In this document: piece by piece, positions 14,228-23,897 of the stretch
How positions within the stretch are numbered: the first letter of the stretch is position 1
Layout of the letters: the number at the start of each line of letters is the position of its first letter
DNA from: an uncultured Brevinema sp.
GTDB lineage: Bacteria > Spirochaetota > Brevinematia > Brevinematales > Brevinemataceae
Length of the DNA stretch: 37,984 nucleotides
Direction of reading: 5' to 3'
Assembly: GCA_947038195.1 (NCBI GenBank)
Contig: CAMQVI010000011.1
Span: forward strand, 1 to 37,984
Program-made: the position numbers and the translations under genes
Notes under the pieces: generated by a model
The model's input: the letters and a program-made list of their open reading frames with translations, nothing else
The model's database searches: none
Told to the model about the DNA's origin: nothing

Positions 14228-15418
14228 ATGACATCTTATTTCAATGATAAAAATCTCTTTATTCTCTTACCTTTAGAAAGTATCTTACAAGACCCCATCT
14301 TACTCACCCTAGATCTACAACGTTTTGCTAATCCCGAGGATGAAGGGCGTACCGAAGAACCATCAGAAGCCAAAAAACGAAAAGCCCGTGAAGAGGGGAA
14401 TATCCCCCAATCGCAAGAATTAATAGGGGTTGTTTCTTTTCTAGCTGTCTTTATTTATTTAGTGCTATTTTGGAAAAATATCTATAAATCCCTCAATTAT
14501 ATATTTTTATATTACATTAATGGAATTAACACTATAGAGATATCTAAAAACGATCTGGGCAGTATGAGTTTTGGTATGTTCTCTATGGTTTTAAGTATTT
14601 TAGGGCCTATTTTGTTTGTAGCTACTATTTCTGTATTAGTGGTATCCCTCGCCCAAACCAAATTCCTTTTTACCACCAAAAAATTAAAACCTGACTTCAA
14701 AAAGATTTTTGGAAACGCCTTTTCTAACCTGAAAAAAATGTTCTGGTCTAAACAAGCTTTCTTTAATCTCGGAAAATCCCTTGCCAAGGTAGTAATCGTA
14801 TTTAGTATTGCCTTTATCTTTATGATGGATGAATTAGGGACTATGGTATCTTATATCCACATGGACAACAACGCAGCCTTAGCGTCTATAGCGTGGATTA
14901 TCACTAAATTTGTCCTTGTAACAGGGTTTATTCTCCTCCTCTTAGCGCTATCTGATTATGCTTTTCAATATAGAGAATATATAGAATCTTTAAAGATGAC
15001 CAAACAAGAAGTAAAAGAAGAATTCAAAGAACAAGAGGGAAACCCCGAAATCAAACAAAAAATACGCCAATTAGAGCAACGTATGGGAACAAGACGAATG
15101 ATGCAAGCCGTACCCACTGCCGACGTTATCATCACCAACCCGACTCACTATGCGGTAGCCATTAAATACGATAAGTCTTTTATGAATGCACCTATGGTCG
15201 TGGCTAAAGGAGCTGATAGAACAGCTCTTAAAATTAGAGAGATCGCTATACAAAACAACATCCCTATCTACGAAAACAAACCCCTAGCTCGTGGACTTTT
15301 TGCAGATGCTAATGTAGGAGACGAAATCCCCTACGAATTCTACCAAACAGTAGCCGAAGTCCTATCTCTTGTCTACTCCAAAAACATACCCCTACACAGA
15401 ACTGTTACCTCTCCATAG
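14228..15418 (+). CDS. flhB: Flagellar export switch protein FlhB
   Basis: A 396-residue protein: a soluble N-terminal extension (1-60), four membrane helices (about 65-245) and a cytoplasmic domain. DLQRFANPEDEGRTEEPSEA (29-48, start of the conserved region) resembles spirochaetal FlhB. The self-cleavage site N304-P-T-H307 is intact; cleavage between N and P switches export from rod/hook to filament substrates. The charged linker (about 250-290) that joins membrane and cytoplasmic parts is present. The ATG directly follows the fliR TAG, with GAGGAGC as ribosome site, so the two are translationally coupled. Confidence 0.97.
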   Translation: MTSYFNDKNLFILLPLESILQDPILLTLDLQRFANPEDEGRTEEPSEAKKRKAREEGNIPQSQELIGVVSFLAVFIYLVLFWKNIYKSLNYIFLYYINGINTIEISKNDLGSMSFGMFSMVLSILGPILFVATISVLVVSLAQTKFLFTTKKLKPDFKKIFGNAFSNLKKMFWSKQAFFNLGKSLAKVVIVFSIAFIFMMDELGTMVSYIHMDNNAALASIAWIITKFVLVTGFILLLLALSDYAFQYREYIESLKMTKQEVKEEFKEQEGNPEIKQKIRQLEQRMGTRRMMQAVPTADVIITNPTHYAVAIKYDKSFMNAPMVVAKGADRTALKIREIAIQNNIPIYENKPLARGLFADANVGDEIPYEFYQTVAEVLSLVYSKNIPLHRTVTSP

Positions 15419-15452
15419 CCATAGATAATAAAAAAATCATACTCTTAAAATT

Positions 15453-15480
15453 TTACATAATTACACTTCTAGCTTATACT
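15453..15480 (+). promoter_or_regulatory. Candidate internal promoter ahead of flhA
   Basis: TTACAT (15453-15458), 16-bp spacer, TATACT (15475-15480) in the 90-bp gap between flhB and flhA. The gap is the first larger break in the operon, so extra transcription of flhA onward is plausible. Confidence 0.45.
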
Positions 15481-15508
15481 ATAAGAAACATATTATATAG
15501 AGGTTCTT

Positions 15509-17578
15509 ATGGCTCAAGCTCCCTTACAAAGAGGATTAAACGTACTGGATTCTTTATCTAAGAATTCTGACCTTTTTGTAGCTCTTGCTGCTATTGGCGG
15601 TATTTTAATGCTTATTATCCCTGTACCCCCAATTTTACTAGATTTTTTCTTACTCCTTAATCTATCAGCTTCTTTCTTGATTATTTTATCTACCTTATAC
15701 GTTAAAAAACCATCAGACTTCTCATCCTTTCCTACTTTGATCCTTCTCACCACTGTTTTTGGGCTTGCTCTAAATATTTCATCTACTAGATTAATCCTTA
15801 CAGAAGGTAATGCGGGAAGTATTATTTCTGCCTTTGGAGATTTTGTTGTGGGTGGAAATATTGTAGTTGGACTTATTATCTTTATCATCCTCTTAGCCAT
15901 ACAGTTTTTAGTCATCACCAAAGGTGCTACTCGTGTCTCTGAAGTTGCCGCTCGTTTCGCCTTAGATGCGATGCCAGGAAAACAGTTAGCCATCAACGAA
16001 GACCTTAATTCTGGGGCTATTACCGAGGAAGATGCTCGAAAAAGACGTCAAGACCTTACCATGGAAACTGGTTTTTATGGATCTATGGATGGTGCGTCCA
16101 AGTTTGTCTCTGGTAACGTTCAAATGGCTGCCGTTGTCTTACTCGTCGATGCTATTGGTGGTATCATCATTGGTTCCATGAATGGTATGGATATAGGTGC
16201 TGCAGCCAATCTTTATATTAAACTTACTATTGGAGACGGTCTCGTCTCCCAAATACCAGCACTTCTTGTCTCTGTTGCTACAGGTATCATTGTTACGAGA
16301 AACTCAGCAAACGAAAAATTTGCGGCTGATATCGTTACCCAAATTATCATGCTCCCAAAAACCCTCTATATCACAGGGGGAGCTATTTTCTTAATGGGAT
16401 TCCTGCCGGGATTCCCCATAGCATTATGTGTACTCTTAGGTTCCCTTATGATAGGTTCTGCTTACTTAATGAGTCAAGCTACCCAAATAGAACAACAACA
16501 AAAAGACCATGCTGATCAATTAGCTGCTAAAGAAGATTCCCAGCCTACCATTCAAGATATCTTACACGTTGACCCTATGAGTATGGAAATTGGATTTAGT
16601 TTAATACCCCTCGTCGATAAAAGCCAAGGGGGCGACCTTTTAGAAAGAATTAAAATGATGCGTAGACAAATAGGTCTTGACCTAGGGATACTTGTCCCCC
16701 CTATAAGAATTACCGATAATGTTAGTGCTGATGCTCAAGAATATATCATCAAAGTGCGTGGCACAGAAATAGGACGAGGACGTGTTTTTGTTAATAAGCT
16801 TTTAGCGATGAATCCTAAAAAAGACCTCAATCTCATAGAAGGAATAGACAGCCACGAGCCCGCCTTTAATCTCCCTGCTAAATGGATCAACATAGAAGAA
16901 AGAGCCAAAGCAGAAACCTTAGGTTTTGATATATTTGACCCATCTTCTGCCGTAGCTACCCATCTAACAGAGCTAATAAGAAGAAATTCTTTTGAGCTTT
17001 TAACTAGACAAGATGTCCAACACATGATGGATGCTCTCCACAAAGAATTCCCTACCCTTGTTGATGATACTCTTAAAAAATCTAATATAGGTGAATTACA
17101 TAAAATATTACAAAGTCTCCTGAAAGAAAGAGTTAAGATCCGAAATATGGTACCTATTTTAGAAGTAGTAGCAGATTATAGAGCTATTTTACCACATATA
17201 GACGCCGTAGCAGAACAAGTTAGAGAAGTACTAGGAAAGCAGATTGTCTCCGACCCTCATATTAGTGTAAACAACACTCTTAAGACATTATTAATTGACC
17301 CCCATTGGGAACAATTACTAGGAGAATCCATAGAAGATACCCCTCAAGGGTATATTTCTACTCTCGATAACATTAATATGACTAGTTTTGTCAGTGCTGT
17401 AGGACAAGCTTTAGAACAAAAATTATCTGAAGGGATACACCCTGTGATTCTTTGCTCTAAAAGGGTGCGTCGTCTTGTTAGAGAGGTCTTACTCCATTCT
17501 TTCCCTACCACTGCTGTTATCGCATATTCTGAAGTTCCTCAGAGTTTTACCGTAGAACAATTGGGATTAATTTCTTAA
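15509..17578 (+). CDS. flhA: Flagellar export protein FlhA
   Basis: A 689-residue protein, normal length for FlhA, the nonameric export-gate component that docks substrates and uses the proton motive force. About eight membrane helices fill residues 20-325. The conserved cytoplasmic loop carries the family signature RVSEVAARFALDAMPGKQLA (roughly 146-165) and SMDGASKFVSGN. The C-terminal half (about 350-689) is the cytosolic ring domain, with LGLDLGILVPPIRI and ending in QSFTVEQLGLIS. TAGAGG precedes the ATG. It may be transcribed both from the fliP promoter and from its own. Confidence 0.97.
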   Translation: MAQAPLQRGLNVLDSLSKNSDLFVALAAIGGILMLIIPVPPILLDFFLLLNLSASFLIILSTLYVKKPSDFSSFPTLILLTTVFGLALNISSTRLILTEGNAGSIISAFGDFVVGGNIVVGLIIFIILLAIQFLVITKGATRVSEVAARFALDAMPGKQLAINEDLNSGAITEEDARKRRQDLTMETGFYGSMDGASKFVSGNVQMAAVVLLVDAIGGIIIGSMNGMDIGAAANLYIKLTIGDGLVSQIPALLVSVATGIIVTRNSANEKFAADIVTQIIMLPKTLYITGGAIFLMGFLPGFPIALCVLLGSLMIGSAYLMSQATQIEQQQKDHADQLAAKEDSQPTIQDILHVDPMSMEIGFSLIPLVDKSQGGDLLERIKMMRRQIGLDLGILVPPIRITDNVSADAQEYIIKVRGTEIGRGRVFVNKLLAMNPKKDLNLIEGIDSHEPAFNLPAKWINIEERAKAETLGFDIFDPSSAVATHLTELIRRNSFELLTRQDVQHMMDALHKEFPTLVDDTLKKSNIGELHKILQSLLKERVKIRNMVPILEVVADYRAILPHIDAVAEQVREVLGKQIVSDPHISVNNTLKTLLIDPHWEQLLGESIEDTPQGYISTLDNINMTSFVSAVGQALEQKLSEGIHPVILCSKRVRRLVREVLLHSFPTTAVIAYSEVPQSFTVEQLGLIS

Positions 17579-17622
17579 TCATTTATTATAAATAAATTAA
17601 TAAAAATATTCTTAATCAAAAA

Positions 17623-17651
17623 TTGCTGAAAATGAAGATTCCCTTTATACT
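17623..17651 (+). promoter_or_regulatory. Candidate internal promoter ahead of flhF
   Basis: TTGCTG (17623-17628), 17-bp spacer, TATACT (17646-17651) in the 106-bp gap between flhA and flhF; start near 17658, 27 nt before the ATG. Confidence 0.5.
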
Positions 17652-17684
17652 ATAATAGTAGAATAAGTGTAAGGATTTAAGGCT

Positions 17685-19055
17685 ATGTTGTATTTGACTT
17701 TCGAAGGTAAGAGTAAAGAAGAAGCTCAATCTAAATTAGAATTAGAAAAGAAAAGAAATCCCCAATTAAAAGAAGGACGTCTCATTAAATGTTCAGAAGA
17801 ACCAGTCTCTAGTTTTATGGGATTTAAAAAAGAAACAGTCCATAAAATTGTTATTGGAGTACCAGAGCATTCTCGAGTATCTTCTTTCTCTAAAAAAGAA
17901 CAGCCTACTCTTAGACCAAAAGTAACCCCAGAACCTTTTAGCCCCATAGAAAGGGCTGTAATCACTAAAAAAAGTAGAACTATCTTAGAAAACGAAGTTG
18001 CTGATACCTTATTTTCTATTGACAGGGTTTCAAAAGTAGCCCAACAAATTTCCCAATTAGAAAACAATCTTCCTAAAAAAAACAGCCTACCAAAGCCGAT
18101 TTCTTTAATGGATCCCCCTAAGAGTAATAATGCTGAGCTAAAAAAAGAAATATCTAGTATTCGCACCGAATTTAAACAAGTAAAAGAGATCATTCTCGCT
18201 CAACAAAAAAACATCGCCCACACTCAATTAATGGACTCTCTACAAGAAAACAGAGGACTCCCTAATGAACACGAAATATGTCAACAACATATAAGATGGA
18301 TAGAAAAATATCTTGGAGAAAGAGAATTTTCCCTTTCCCTAATTGAAGATATTATAAATCATTTAAAACAAAATTTCGAAGTCCTCAGTGATAAAAAGAC
18401 TATCCTAAAAAAGGTAGCGGGTTTTTTAAGAGAAAATCTTCCTATTTCTAATATACATTTAGATAATTATATCTATGGTACAGATATAATGTTTATAGGA
18501 TCTACGGGTGTAGGTAAAACATGTACTATTGTAAAATTAGCCACGCATTTATCCTTGATTCGTAAAAAGAAATGTCGTTTTATTTCTATTGATCGCTATA
18601 AGGTTGGTGGAGAAACTCAATTAGAAAGATTGGCTAGCTATATGCAAACCAAACTCCATTCTATTAGTAAACAAGAAGATTTTTTTACTTTGATTTCTGA
18701 GCCAGATACCGATTATACTTTTATAGATACAGCAGGAAAAGCTCCTAAAGAGCATGTTGCTATTCAAGAGCTATCTCACTGGATATCTATGACGGGACGT
18801 CCTATTGACGTTCATTTAGTTGTAAGTGCTACCACTAAAGTTAGTGATTTAGATTATATATGTGATGCTTATAAGGTTATAGACTATAAACATATCCTTG
18901 TAACTAAATTAGATGAAACCAAGACTTTCGGGTCTATTGTATCTCTCGTATACAAATTTCAAAAACCTTTGTCTTTTGTTACTGATGGGCAAGAAATACC
19001 TCAAGATTTTGAGATTGCCGATTTACATAAAATCATCAAAGATTCCCTCGCTTAA
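17685..19055 (+). CDS. flhF: Flagellar placement GTPase FlhF (SRP-type)
   Basis: A 456-residue SRP-family GTPase that sets where flagella are built. Residues 1-60 form the B domain start (YLTFEGKSKEEA), 61-190 are a variable, Lys/Ser-rich linker, 195-260 the helical N domain, and 265-456 the G domain: P-loop GSTGVGKT (272-279), SIDRYKVGGETQL (301-313), DTAGK (348-352) and TKLDE (407-411). In spirochaetes FlhF affects the number and polar position of periplasmic flagella. It is followed 9 bp later by flhG, its usual partner. Confidence 0.95.
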   Translation: MLYLTFEGKSKEEAQSKLELEKKRNPQLKEGRLIKCSEEPVSSFMGFKKETVHKIVIGVPEHSRVSSFSKKEQPTLRPKVTPEPFSPIERAVITKKSRTILENEVADTLFSIDRVSKVAQQISQLENNLPKKNSLPKPISLMDPPKSNNAELKKEISSIRTEFKQVKEIILAQQKNIAHTQLMDSLQENRGLPNEHEICQQHIRWIEKYLGEREFSLSLIEDIINHLKQNFEVLSDKKTILKKVAGFLRENLPISNIHLDNYIYGTDIMFIGSTGVGKTCTIVKLATHLSLIRKKKCRFISIDRYKVGGETQLERLASYMQTKLHSISKQEDFFTLISEPDTDYTFIDTAGKAPKEHVAIQELSHWISMTGRPIDVHLVVSATTKVSDLDYICDAYKVIDYKHILVTKLDETKTFGSIVSLVYKFQKPLSFVTDGQEIPQDFEIADLHKIIKDSLA

Positions 19056-19064
19056 GGAGCTATT

Positions 19065-19964
19065 ATGTCAGTATTATTGGGACCGGACCAGGCTGAAGGG
19101 CTGAAAAGAATCGTAGAACAATCACAATCTCGCACACGTATTATCACCATAACCTCAGGAAAAGGTGGTGTTGGTAAGAGTAATTTTGCTTTGAATTTTG
19201 CTATTACCTTAGCAAACCTTCGTGATAATAATAATAATATGTACACACCAAAAAGAGTTGTTATTATGGATGCCGATTTGGGATTAGCTAACATTAATGT
19301 CTTAATAGGTTTAATCCCTAAAGCGAATTTATATCATGTCATAAAAGGGCAAAAAAAACTTCAAGATATTGTTACCCCTACTAGTTATGGAATAGACCTC
19401 ATTGCTGGGGCTTCTGGACTTAGTCAATTAGCTAACATGGATGAGAATGATAGAATAAATCTCATTAAAGGTATTTTAGATCTTAATTACGCCGATTACC
19501 TTATTATAGACACAGCAGCTGGTGTTTCCACTAACGTTACCCAATTTGCAGCCATTGCTCATGAAACTATTATAATAACGACTCCAGAGCCTACTTCTAT
19601 TACTGATGCTTACGGCGTTATAAAATCTATTTCTTTAGATCACGGTATAAGCAACCCTAACCTTAAATTAGTCGTTAATAAATCCCATTCTCAAGCAGAA
19701 GCTGAAAAAGTAGCCAGTAAAATAATAGCGATATCTCAGCAGTTTCTCAATGTTCAAATAACCCCCCTAGGTTTTATCCCTGATTCCCCTATTATTCCTA
19801 GCGCTGTACGTAAACAGATACCTTTTACCATTCTAAGTCCTACATCCCCTCCTGCGCAAAGTATGGAACAAATAACAAGGAAAATCCTCAATGTATCCCC
19901 TAAAGAGTTTCAAGCTGAATCAGGTTGGAAGAAGTTTTTAGATTATCTTATAGGTGAAAAATAA
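19065..19964 (+). CDS. flhG: Flagellar number regulator FlhG (MinD-like ATPase)
   Basis: A 299-residue ParA/MinD-family ATPase. The N-terminal PDQAEGLKRIVE (7-18) is the DQAxxLR motif that activates the FlhF GTPase. The deviant Walker A is GKGGVGKS (32-39), followed by MDADLGLANINVLIG and DTAAGVS as switch regions. FlhG limits flagellar number by acting on FlhF. An Asn-rich insert (RDNNNN) after the first helix is longer than usual. It sits in the standard place after flhF, with AAGGAGC before its ATG. Confidence 0.95.
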   Translation: MSVLLGPDQAEGLKRIVEQSQSRTRIITITSGKGGVGKSNFALNFAITLANLRDNNNNMYTPKRVVIMDADLGLANINVLIGLIPKANLYHVIKGQKKLQDIVTPTSYGIDLIAGASGLSQLANMDENDRINLIKGILDLNYADYLIIDTAAGVSTNVTQFAAIAHETIIITTPEPTSITDAYGVIKSISLDHGISNPNLKLVVNKSHSQAEAEKVASKIIAISQQFLNVQITPLGFIPDSPIIPSAVRKQIPFTILSPTSPPAQSMEQITRKILNVSPKEFQAESGWKKFLDYLIGEK

Positions 19965-19966
19965 GT

Positions 19967-20515
19967 ATGATATTATATGCGATGGCTTTTTTTCTCTTAA
20001 TCCCTACAATCTCTTATAGTCAAGATTTTTCGTTTCTAGGGCTAGAGATAGGTATGACCAAAGATCAAATATTAGAGACCATTAAAGGGTCTAGAGACCT
20101 TATCCCAGCCGAAGACGAGCTATTACTCCAATTAAAACCAGCCACCCCTTATACCTTAGTCTTAAAGGCGAACAATAGCAATAACAATATGATACAAAAA
20201 GTATTTGTAGACTTTTATCAAGAACAAAGCTACCAGTTAACCATCTTTCTTACCCCAGAATACTTTTCTTTTTATACCTTATCCGAAAAATTATTAGATA
20301 AATATGGTACCCCTAAAGATAGAACCTCCTATAGAGTAACTTGGTTTGATAATGAAGAAGTTATGAGATTAACGCTAGAGTATCCTTCTACCATAAAAAT
20401 GACAGCCATCCCTACCCTTACAGAAGTCCTCACAAGACAAGGGCAAATATTAGAACAAGGTTCTAGTGAGTCTCTAGAATATAAAGAAAGACAAAGAATC
20501 TTAGACGAATTATAA
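19967..20515 (+). CDS. Exported protein of unknown function, last gene of the motility operon
   Basis: A 182-residue protein I cannot assign. Residues 1-18 are a signal peptide (cleavage near SYS|QD). The mature part begins FSFLGLEIGMTKDQILETIKG, a pattern also found in small periplasmic proteins that start with a G(M)T(K/P)xxh repeat-like helix, followed by alternating strands (KVFVDFY, YQLTIFL) and a charged C-terminal helix. The gene starts 2 bp after the flhG stop, with a weak AGGTG ribosome site, so it is probably translated with flhG and could relate to periplasmic flagella. Context only; no domain supports it. Confidence 0.7.
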   Translation: MILYAMAFFLLIPTISYSQDFSFLGLEIGMTKDQILETIKGSRDLIPAEDELLLQLKPATPYTLVLKANNSNNNMIQKVFVDFYQEQSYQLTIFLTPEYFSFYTLSEKLLDKYGTPKDRTSYRVTWFDNEEVMRLTLEYPSTIKMTAIPTLTEVLTRQGQILEQGSSESLEYKERQRILDEL

Positions 20516-20743
20516 AGAGGGACTACTAAAGGGGGGAGCTAAAATCTCCACCATTACACAAGCTCATAGCGAGTCTCACTACCATCCTAGGGACAAATAT
20601 ATTAAAACAAGCTTCTAGCGAGTCTCACAGCCACCCTCACAAAGGGGGCAAGGACAAATAGGTTCTAGAGAGGCAAAAGGCACGTTGAGAAAGCGTGTTG
20701 AAGGCTCTATAATGCCCCAAGAAAAGAATATAAGATAAATTAT
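20516..20743. other. Gene-free stretch with an imperfect direct repeat; possible small RNA
   Basis: There is no credible ORF. Two related segments of about 40-50 bp, beginning AGCTCATAGCGAGTCTCAC (20561-20579) and AGCTTCTAGCGAGTCTCAC (20610-20628), both run on to GGACAAATA. A small GGAG-CTAAAAT-CTCC hairpin lies before them, and CACG/CGTG pairing (about 20681-20697) inside a longer AGGCA...TGCCC enclosure after them. The stretch is noticeably richer in G and C than other intergenic DNA here and ends at a terminator-like hairpin, so a structured RNA is possible, but I do not recognise the family. Confidence 0.4.
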
Positions 20744-20783
20744 AAAAAAAGCTCCTAATGTTATTACAGCTAGGAGCTTTTTT
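20744..20783. terminator. Bidirectional terminator after dppF
   Basis: GCTCCTA (20751-20757) pairs with TAGGAGC (20771-20777); the stem extends into A/T runs on both sides. It ends the minus-strand peptide-transporter operon and could also end plus-strand RNA from the motility side. Confidence 0.85.
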
Positions 20784-20790
20784 ATGTGAT

Positions 20791-21765
20791 TTATTGATTG
20801 GTATTTGTTTCTACAAGATTCCCTTTATGGAAACAAGCACAAGTGTGCCCATTTTCATTAAGTAAATCGGGTTCCCCAGCGAAGCAAGCTGCTGTGGCGA
20901 ACATACACCTAGGAGCAAAACGACAATAGAGAGGCGGATCAATAGGAGAAGTGATTTCTCCTCGAAGTTTGATACGATTATGCTCTTGGTCTAAAGATGG
21001 TATAGAAATAGCTGATAATAATGCTTGAGTATAAGGATGTTGAGGGTTTTTGAATAAAGCATCTGAACTAGCTTGTTCTACCACTTTTCCTAAATACATC
21101 ACCATAATTTCATCAGCAAAGTGTTTAACAATGGATAAATCATGAGTAATAAATAAATATGTAAGATTAAACTCTGCTTGAAGGTCTTGCATAAGGTTAA
21201 GTACTTGAGCTTGAATAGAAACATCTAAAGATGATACAGGTTCATCACAAATAATAAACTTAGGTTGAAGTACTAAAGCACGTCCTATGCCCACACGTTG
21301 ACGACGACCACCATCTAATTCATGGGGATAAGAATTAATAAGATTTCTAGCCAAACCAACAGTATCCATAATTTTATAGACTTTTTTGGTTAAGGCAGGA
21401 CCTTTTTTTTCTAATCCATGTACTAAAAGAGGTTCCCCTATTGTTTCCCCAATACTCATACGAGGATTAAGAGATGCATAAGGGTCTTGAAAAATAAGTT
21501 GCATATAACGTCTAATATCTCTCATTTTTTGATGAGGTAAAGCTAAGAGATCTTCCCCTTCAAAAAGGATATTACCAGCATCAGGTTCAATAAGACGGAG
21601 CAAAAGACGACCTGTAGTGGATTTACCACACCCAGATTCCCCCACTACTCCTAAAGTTTTCCCTTCTGGAATCGTAAAAGAAATATCATCCACGGCATGA
21701 ACAATACCTTTTGGAGTAGGGAAATATTTTTTAAGATTTTTAACTTCTATTAAATTTTTAGGCAT
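20791..21765 (-). CDS. dppF: Dipeptide/oligopeptide ABC transporter ATPase (DppF/OppF type)
   Basis: A 324-residue ATPase subunit that powers peptide import. Walker A is GESGCGKST (about 42-50), the signature is [15 protein letters not shown] (LDGG in place of LSGG, a variant seen in this family), Walker B is [12 protein letters not shown]. The C-terminal oligopeptide-transporter extension has the Cys residues of CRFAPRC and CFAG...HTCACF that may bind an Fe-S cluster or metal, as in related subunits. The start overlaps the end of dppD by 8 bp, with AAGGAG 7 nt upstream. Substrate range (dipeptide, oligopeptide or nickel) cannot be decided without the binding protein. Confidence 0.9.
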   Translation of the reverse strand: MPKNLIEVKNLKKYFPTPKGIVHAVDDISFTIPEGKTLGVVGESGCGKSTTGRLLLRLIEPDAGNILFEGEDLLALPHQKMRDIRRYMQLIFQDPYASLNPRMSIGETIGEPLLVHGLEKKGPALTKKVYKIMDTVGLARNLINSYPHELDGGRRQRVGIGRALVLQPKFIICDEPVSSLDVSIQAQVLNLMQDLQAEFNLTYLFITHDLSIVKHFADEIMVMYLGKVVEQASSDALFKNPQHPYTQALLSAISIPSLDQEHNRIKLRGEITSPIDPPLYCRFAPRCMFATAACFAGEPDLLNENGHTCACFHKGNLVETNTNQ

Positions 21766-22768
21766 GGTCTGCTCCTTTTACTTCGCCTTTAACAAGCCCT
21801 TCGTAAATCATACATTCTACAATATGCCCACCTAAAACCTTTGTTTCAACAGGACTTTTTGTAGCACATATATCTCCTGCATAAGGACAACGTGGGTGAA
21901 AAGCACATCCTGAAGGTAAATTAGTAGGGTCAGGAGTTAAACCTTTAATAGGATTCAAACGTTCTACATTGTTTATGAGATTAGGAATAGATCCAAACAA
22001 ACCTTCTGTGTAAGGGTGCTTAGTTCTACGGAAAATATCTTCTACGGTACCATTTTCTACGATTTGCCCACCATACATAATAGCTACATGGTCACATACT
22101 TGTGCCACCACGCCCAAATCATGAGTAATTAAAATCATAGCTGTATTGAGCTCTTTTTGGAGCTCTTGCATTAATTCTAATACTTGAGCTTGGATAGTTA
22201 CGTCTAAAGCCGTAGTAGGCTCGTCAGCGATAATAAGTTTAGGATTACAAGCTAAAGCAATAGCAATCACGACTCTTTGTTTCATACCACCAGAAAATTG
22301 GTGAGGATATTCATTAAATCTTTGTTTTGGGATACCTACTAACTCTAACATTTCTTCAGCTCTAACAAGGGCTTCTTCTTTAGAAAGGGTCGTTTGGTGA
22401 ATTTCTATCACTTCGAGGATTTGCTCTCCTATAGTCATCACAGGGTTTAGAGAAGTCATAGGATCTTGGAAAATCATAGAGATCATTCCCCCACGAATAC
22501 TTCTCATCTCCACTTCTGATTTAGTAAGGAGCTCTTCGCCCATAAATTTAATACTACCAGAAATAATACGTCCTTGAGGTTCTGCAACAAGACGCATAAT
22601 ACTAAGAGCAGTAGTGGTTTTACCCGCCCCTGTCTCTCCCACGAGCCCAAAGGTATCTCCAGCATAAAGTACCATATTAAGTCCATTAACGGCATGTACT
22701 ATGCCACTTTCTGAGGTATATTCGACCACTAGGTCTTTTATTTCTAATACAATTTCTTTTTCACTCAT
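21758..22768 (-). CDS. dppD: Dipeptide/oligopeptide ABC transporter ATPase (DppD/OppD type)
   Basis: A 336-residue ATPase, partner of DppF. Walker A is GETGAGKTT (about 43-51), the signature [15 protein letters not shown], Walker [15 protein letters not shown], and the H-loop [12 protein letters not shown]. The C-terminal oligopeptide extension contains [15 protein letters not shown] with conserved Cys. AAGGAG lies 6 nt before the ATG; the gene starts 10 bp after dppC. The peptide specificity is unknown. Confidence 0.92.
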   Translation of the reverse strand: MSEKEIVLEIKDLVVEYTSESGIVHAVNGLNMVLYAGDTFGLVGETGAGKTTTALSIMRLVAEPQGRIISGSIKFMGEELLTKSEVEMRSIRGGMISMIFQDPMTSLNPVMTIGEQILEVIEIHQTTLSKEEALVRAEEMLELVGIPKQRFNEYPHQFSGGMKQRVVIAIALACNPKLIIADEPTTALDVTIQAQVLELMQELQKELNTAMILITHDLGVVAQVCDHVAIMYGGQIVENGTVEDIFRRTKHPYTEGLFGSIPNLINNVERLNPIKGLTPDPTNLPSGCAFHPRCPYAGDICATKSPVETKVLGGHIVECMIYEGLVKGEVKGADHA

Positions 22769-22778
22769 CTTCCACTCC

Positions 22779-23885
22779 TTATTTCAATCTAGGGTCTAAA
22801 GCGTCACGAAGCCCATCTCCTAAAAGGTTAAGAGAAAGAATAGACATCATAATAGCAACGCCTGGATAAGTTGTTACCCAAGGAGCTTTTCTTATAAAAC
22901 TACGCCCCCCTGAAAGCATAGAGCCCCATTCTGGAGTAGGTGGTTGAACTCCTAAACCTATAAAGCTTAAGCCAGCGATACTAAGGATAGCACCAGCTAC
23001 GCCCAAAGTGCCTTGTACAATAATAGGAGACATCACATTAGGTAATATATGTTTCACAATAATATAAATATTATTAGCACCAATAGCATGGGCTGCTTCA
23101 ATAAACTCCTGTCCTCTAATAGATAAGACAGATGCTCTTACTATTCTTGCATATACAGGCATATTAGAGATAGAAATAGCAATAACGAGATTTATTAAAC
23201 TTGGTCCTAAAGCAGATACAATAGCAATAGAAAGAAGGATAGAAGGAATGGCTAAGAAGACGTCCATGACACGCATGACTACGTTATCCAACCAACCACC
23301 ATAATAACCTGCTACGGCTCCTAAAAACCCTCCTACGAGGATAGATGCTGAAACAGCAACGAATCCTATTGTTAAGGAAATACGAGTCCCATGAACAATA
23401 CGAGCAAATATATCTCTACCAAATTCATCCGTACCAAAAATATGACCTTTTGAACCTGGAGTAGCGAAGGTATTAGATAAATTTTGTTTAATAACAACTA
23501 ATTCATAGTTAGCTATAAAATCAGCAAAGGTTGCAAATATCGTAAGAATAATCAAAATAAATAAACCTATTACGGCCATAGGATTTTTTCTAAGACGTGT
23601 AATAACACTATTTAGTTGAGAGCCAAACATATGAGAAAATAAAAAAGCGATAAAAGTTACAGCTAAGAGAAATTGACACACTAAGGATGTAAAATGTACC
23701 GTACGAGCTACTTGATTAAACTCACCGGCTTCATTAGGAATAAATGCCTCTGTTCCATAGCCTAGAAGAAGATTTATAAGTATGATACTTAAAGAACCTA
23801 CAATATAGCCTATAAAAATATTTTTAATGTTTTTATGATGTACAATATAGTGGAATAAATCTTTAGATTGGTGTAATTGTTCCAT
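22779..23885 (-). CDS. dppC: Dipeptide/oligopeptide ABC transporter permease (DppC/OppC type) with extra N-terminal helices
   Basis: A 368-residue permease; relatives are about 280-310. The core (about 100-368) carries [16 protein letters not shown], the periplasmic [18 protein letters not shown] segment and the ATPase-contact EAA motif [20 protein letters not shown], ending in DPRLK as usual. The additional N-terminus (1-95) has two predicted membrane segments (about 25-44 and 70-90) not normally present. I prefer the ATG at 23885: the AAGGGGGG ribosome site lies 6 nt upstream of it but directly touches the alternative ATG at 23891. The gene is 12 bp after dppB. Confidence 0.9.
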   Translation of the reverse strand: MEQLHQSKDLFHYIVHHKNIKNIFIGYIVGSLSIILINLLLGYGTEAFIPNEAGEFNQVARTVHFTSLVCQFLLAVTFIAFLFSHMFGSQLNSVITRLRKNPMAVIGLFILIILTIFATFADFIANYELVVIKQNLSNTFATPGSKGHIFGTDEFGRDIFARIVHGTRISLTIGFVAVSASILVGGFLGAVAGYYGGWLDNVVMRVMDVFLAIPSILLSIAIVSALGPSLINLVIAISISNMPVYARIVRASVLSIRGQEFIEAAHAIGANNIYIIVKHILPNVMSPIIVQGTLGVAGAILSIAGLSFIGLGVQPPTPEWGSMLSGGRSFIRKAPWVTTYPGVAIMMSILSLNLLGDGLRDALDPRLK

Positions 23886-23897
23886 TGTCATCCCCCC

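Noticed and set aside
20516-20743. tRNA, tmRNA or signal-recognition RNA in the gap
   Set aside because: No cloverleaf with TTCGANNC-type arm, no CCA end, and no SRP core (GGAA/AGCAG) pattern was found.
23886-23891. First ATG of dppC at 23891
   Set aside because: The AAGGGGGG ribosome site touches that ATG directly; the ATG at 23885 has correct spacing. The difference is two residues.
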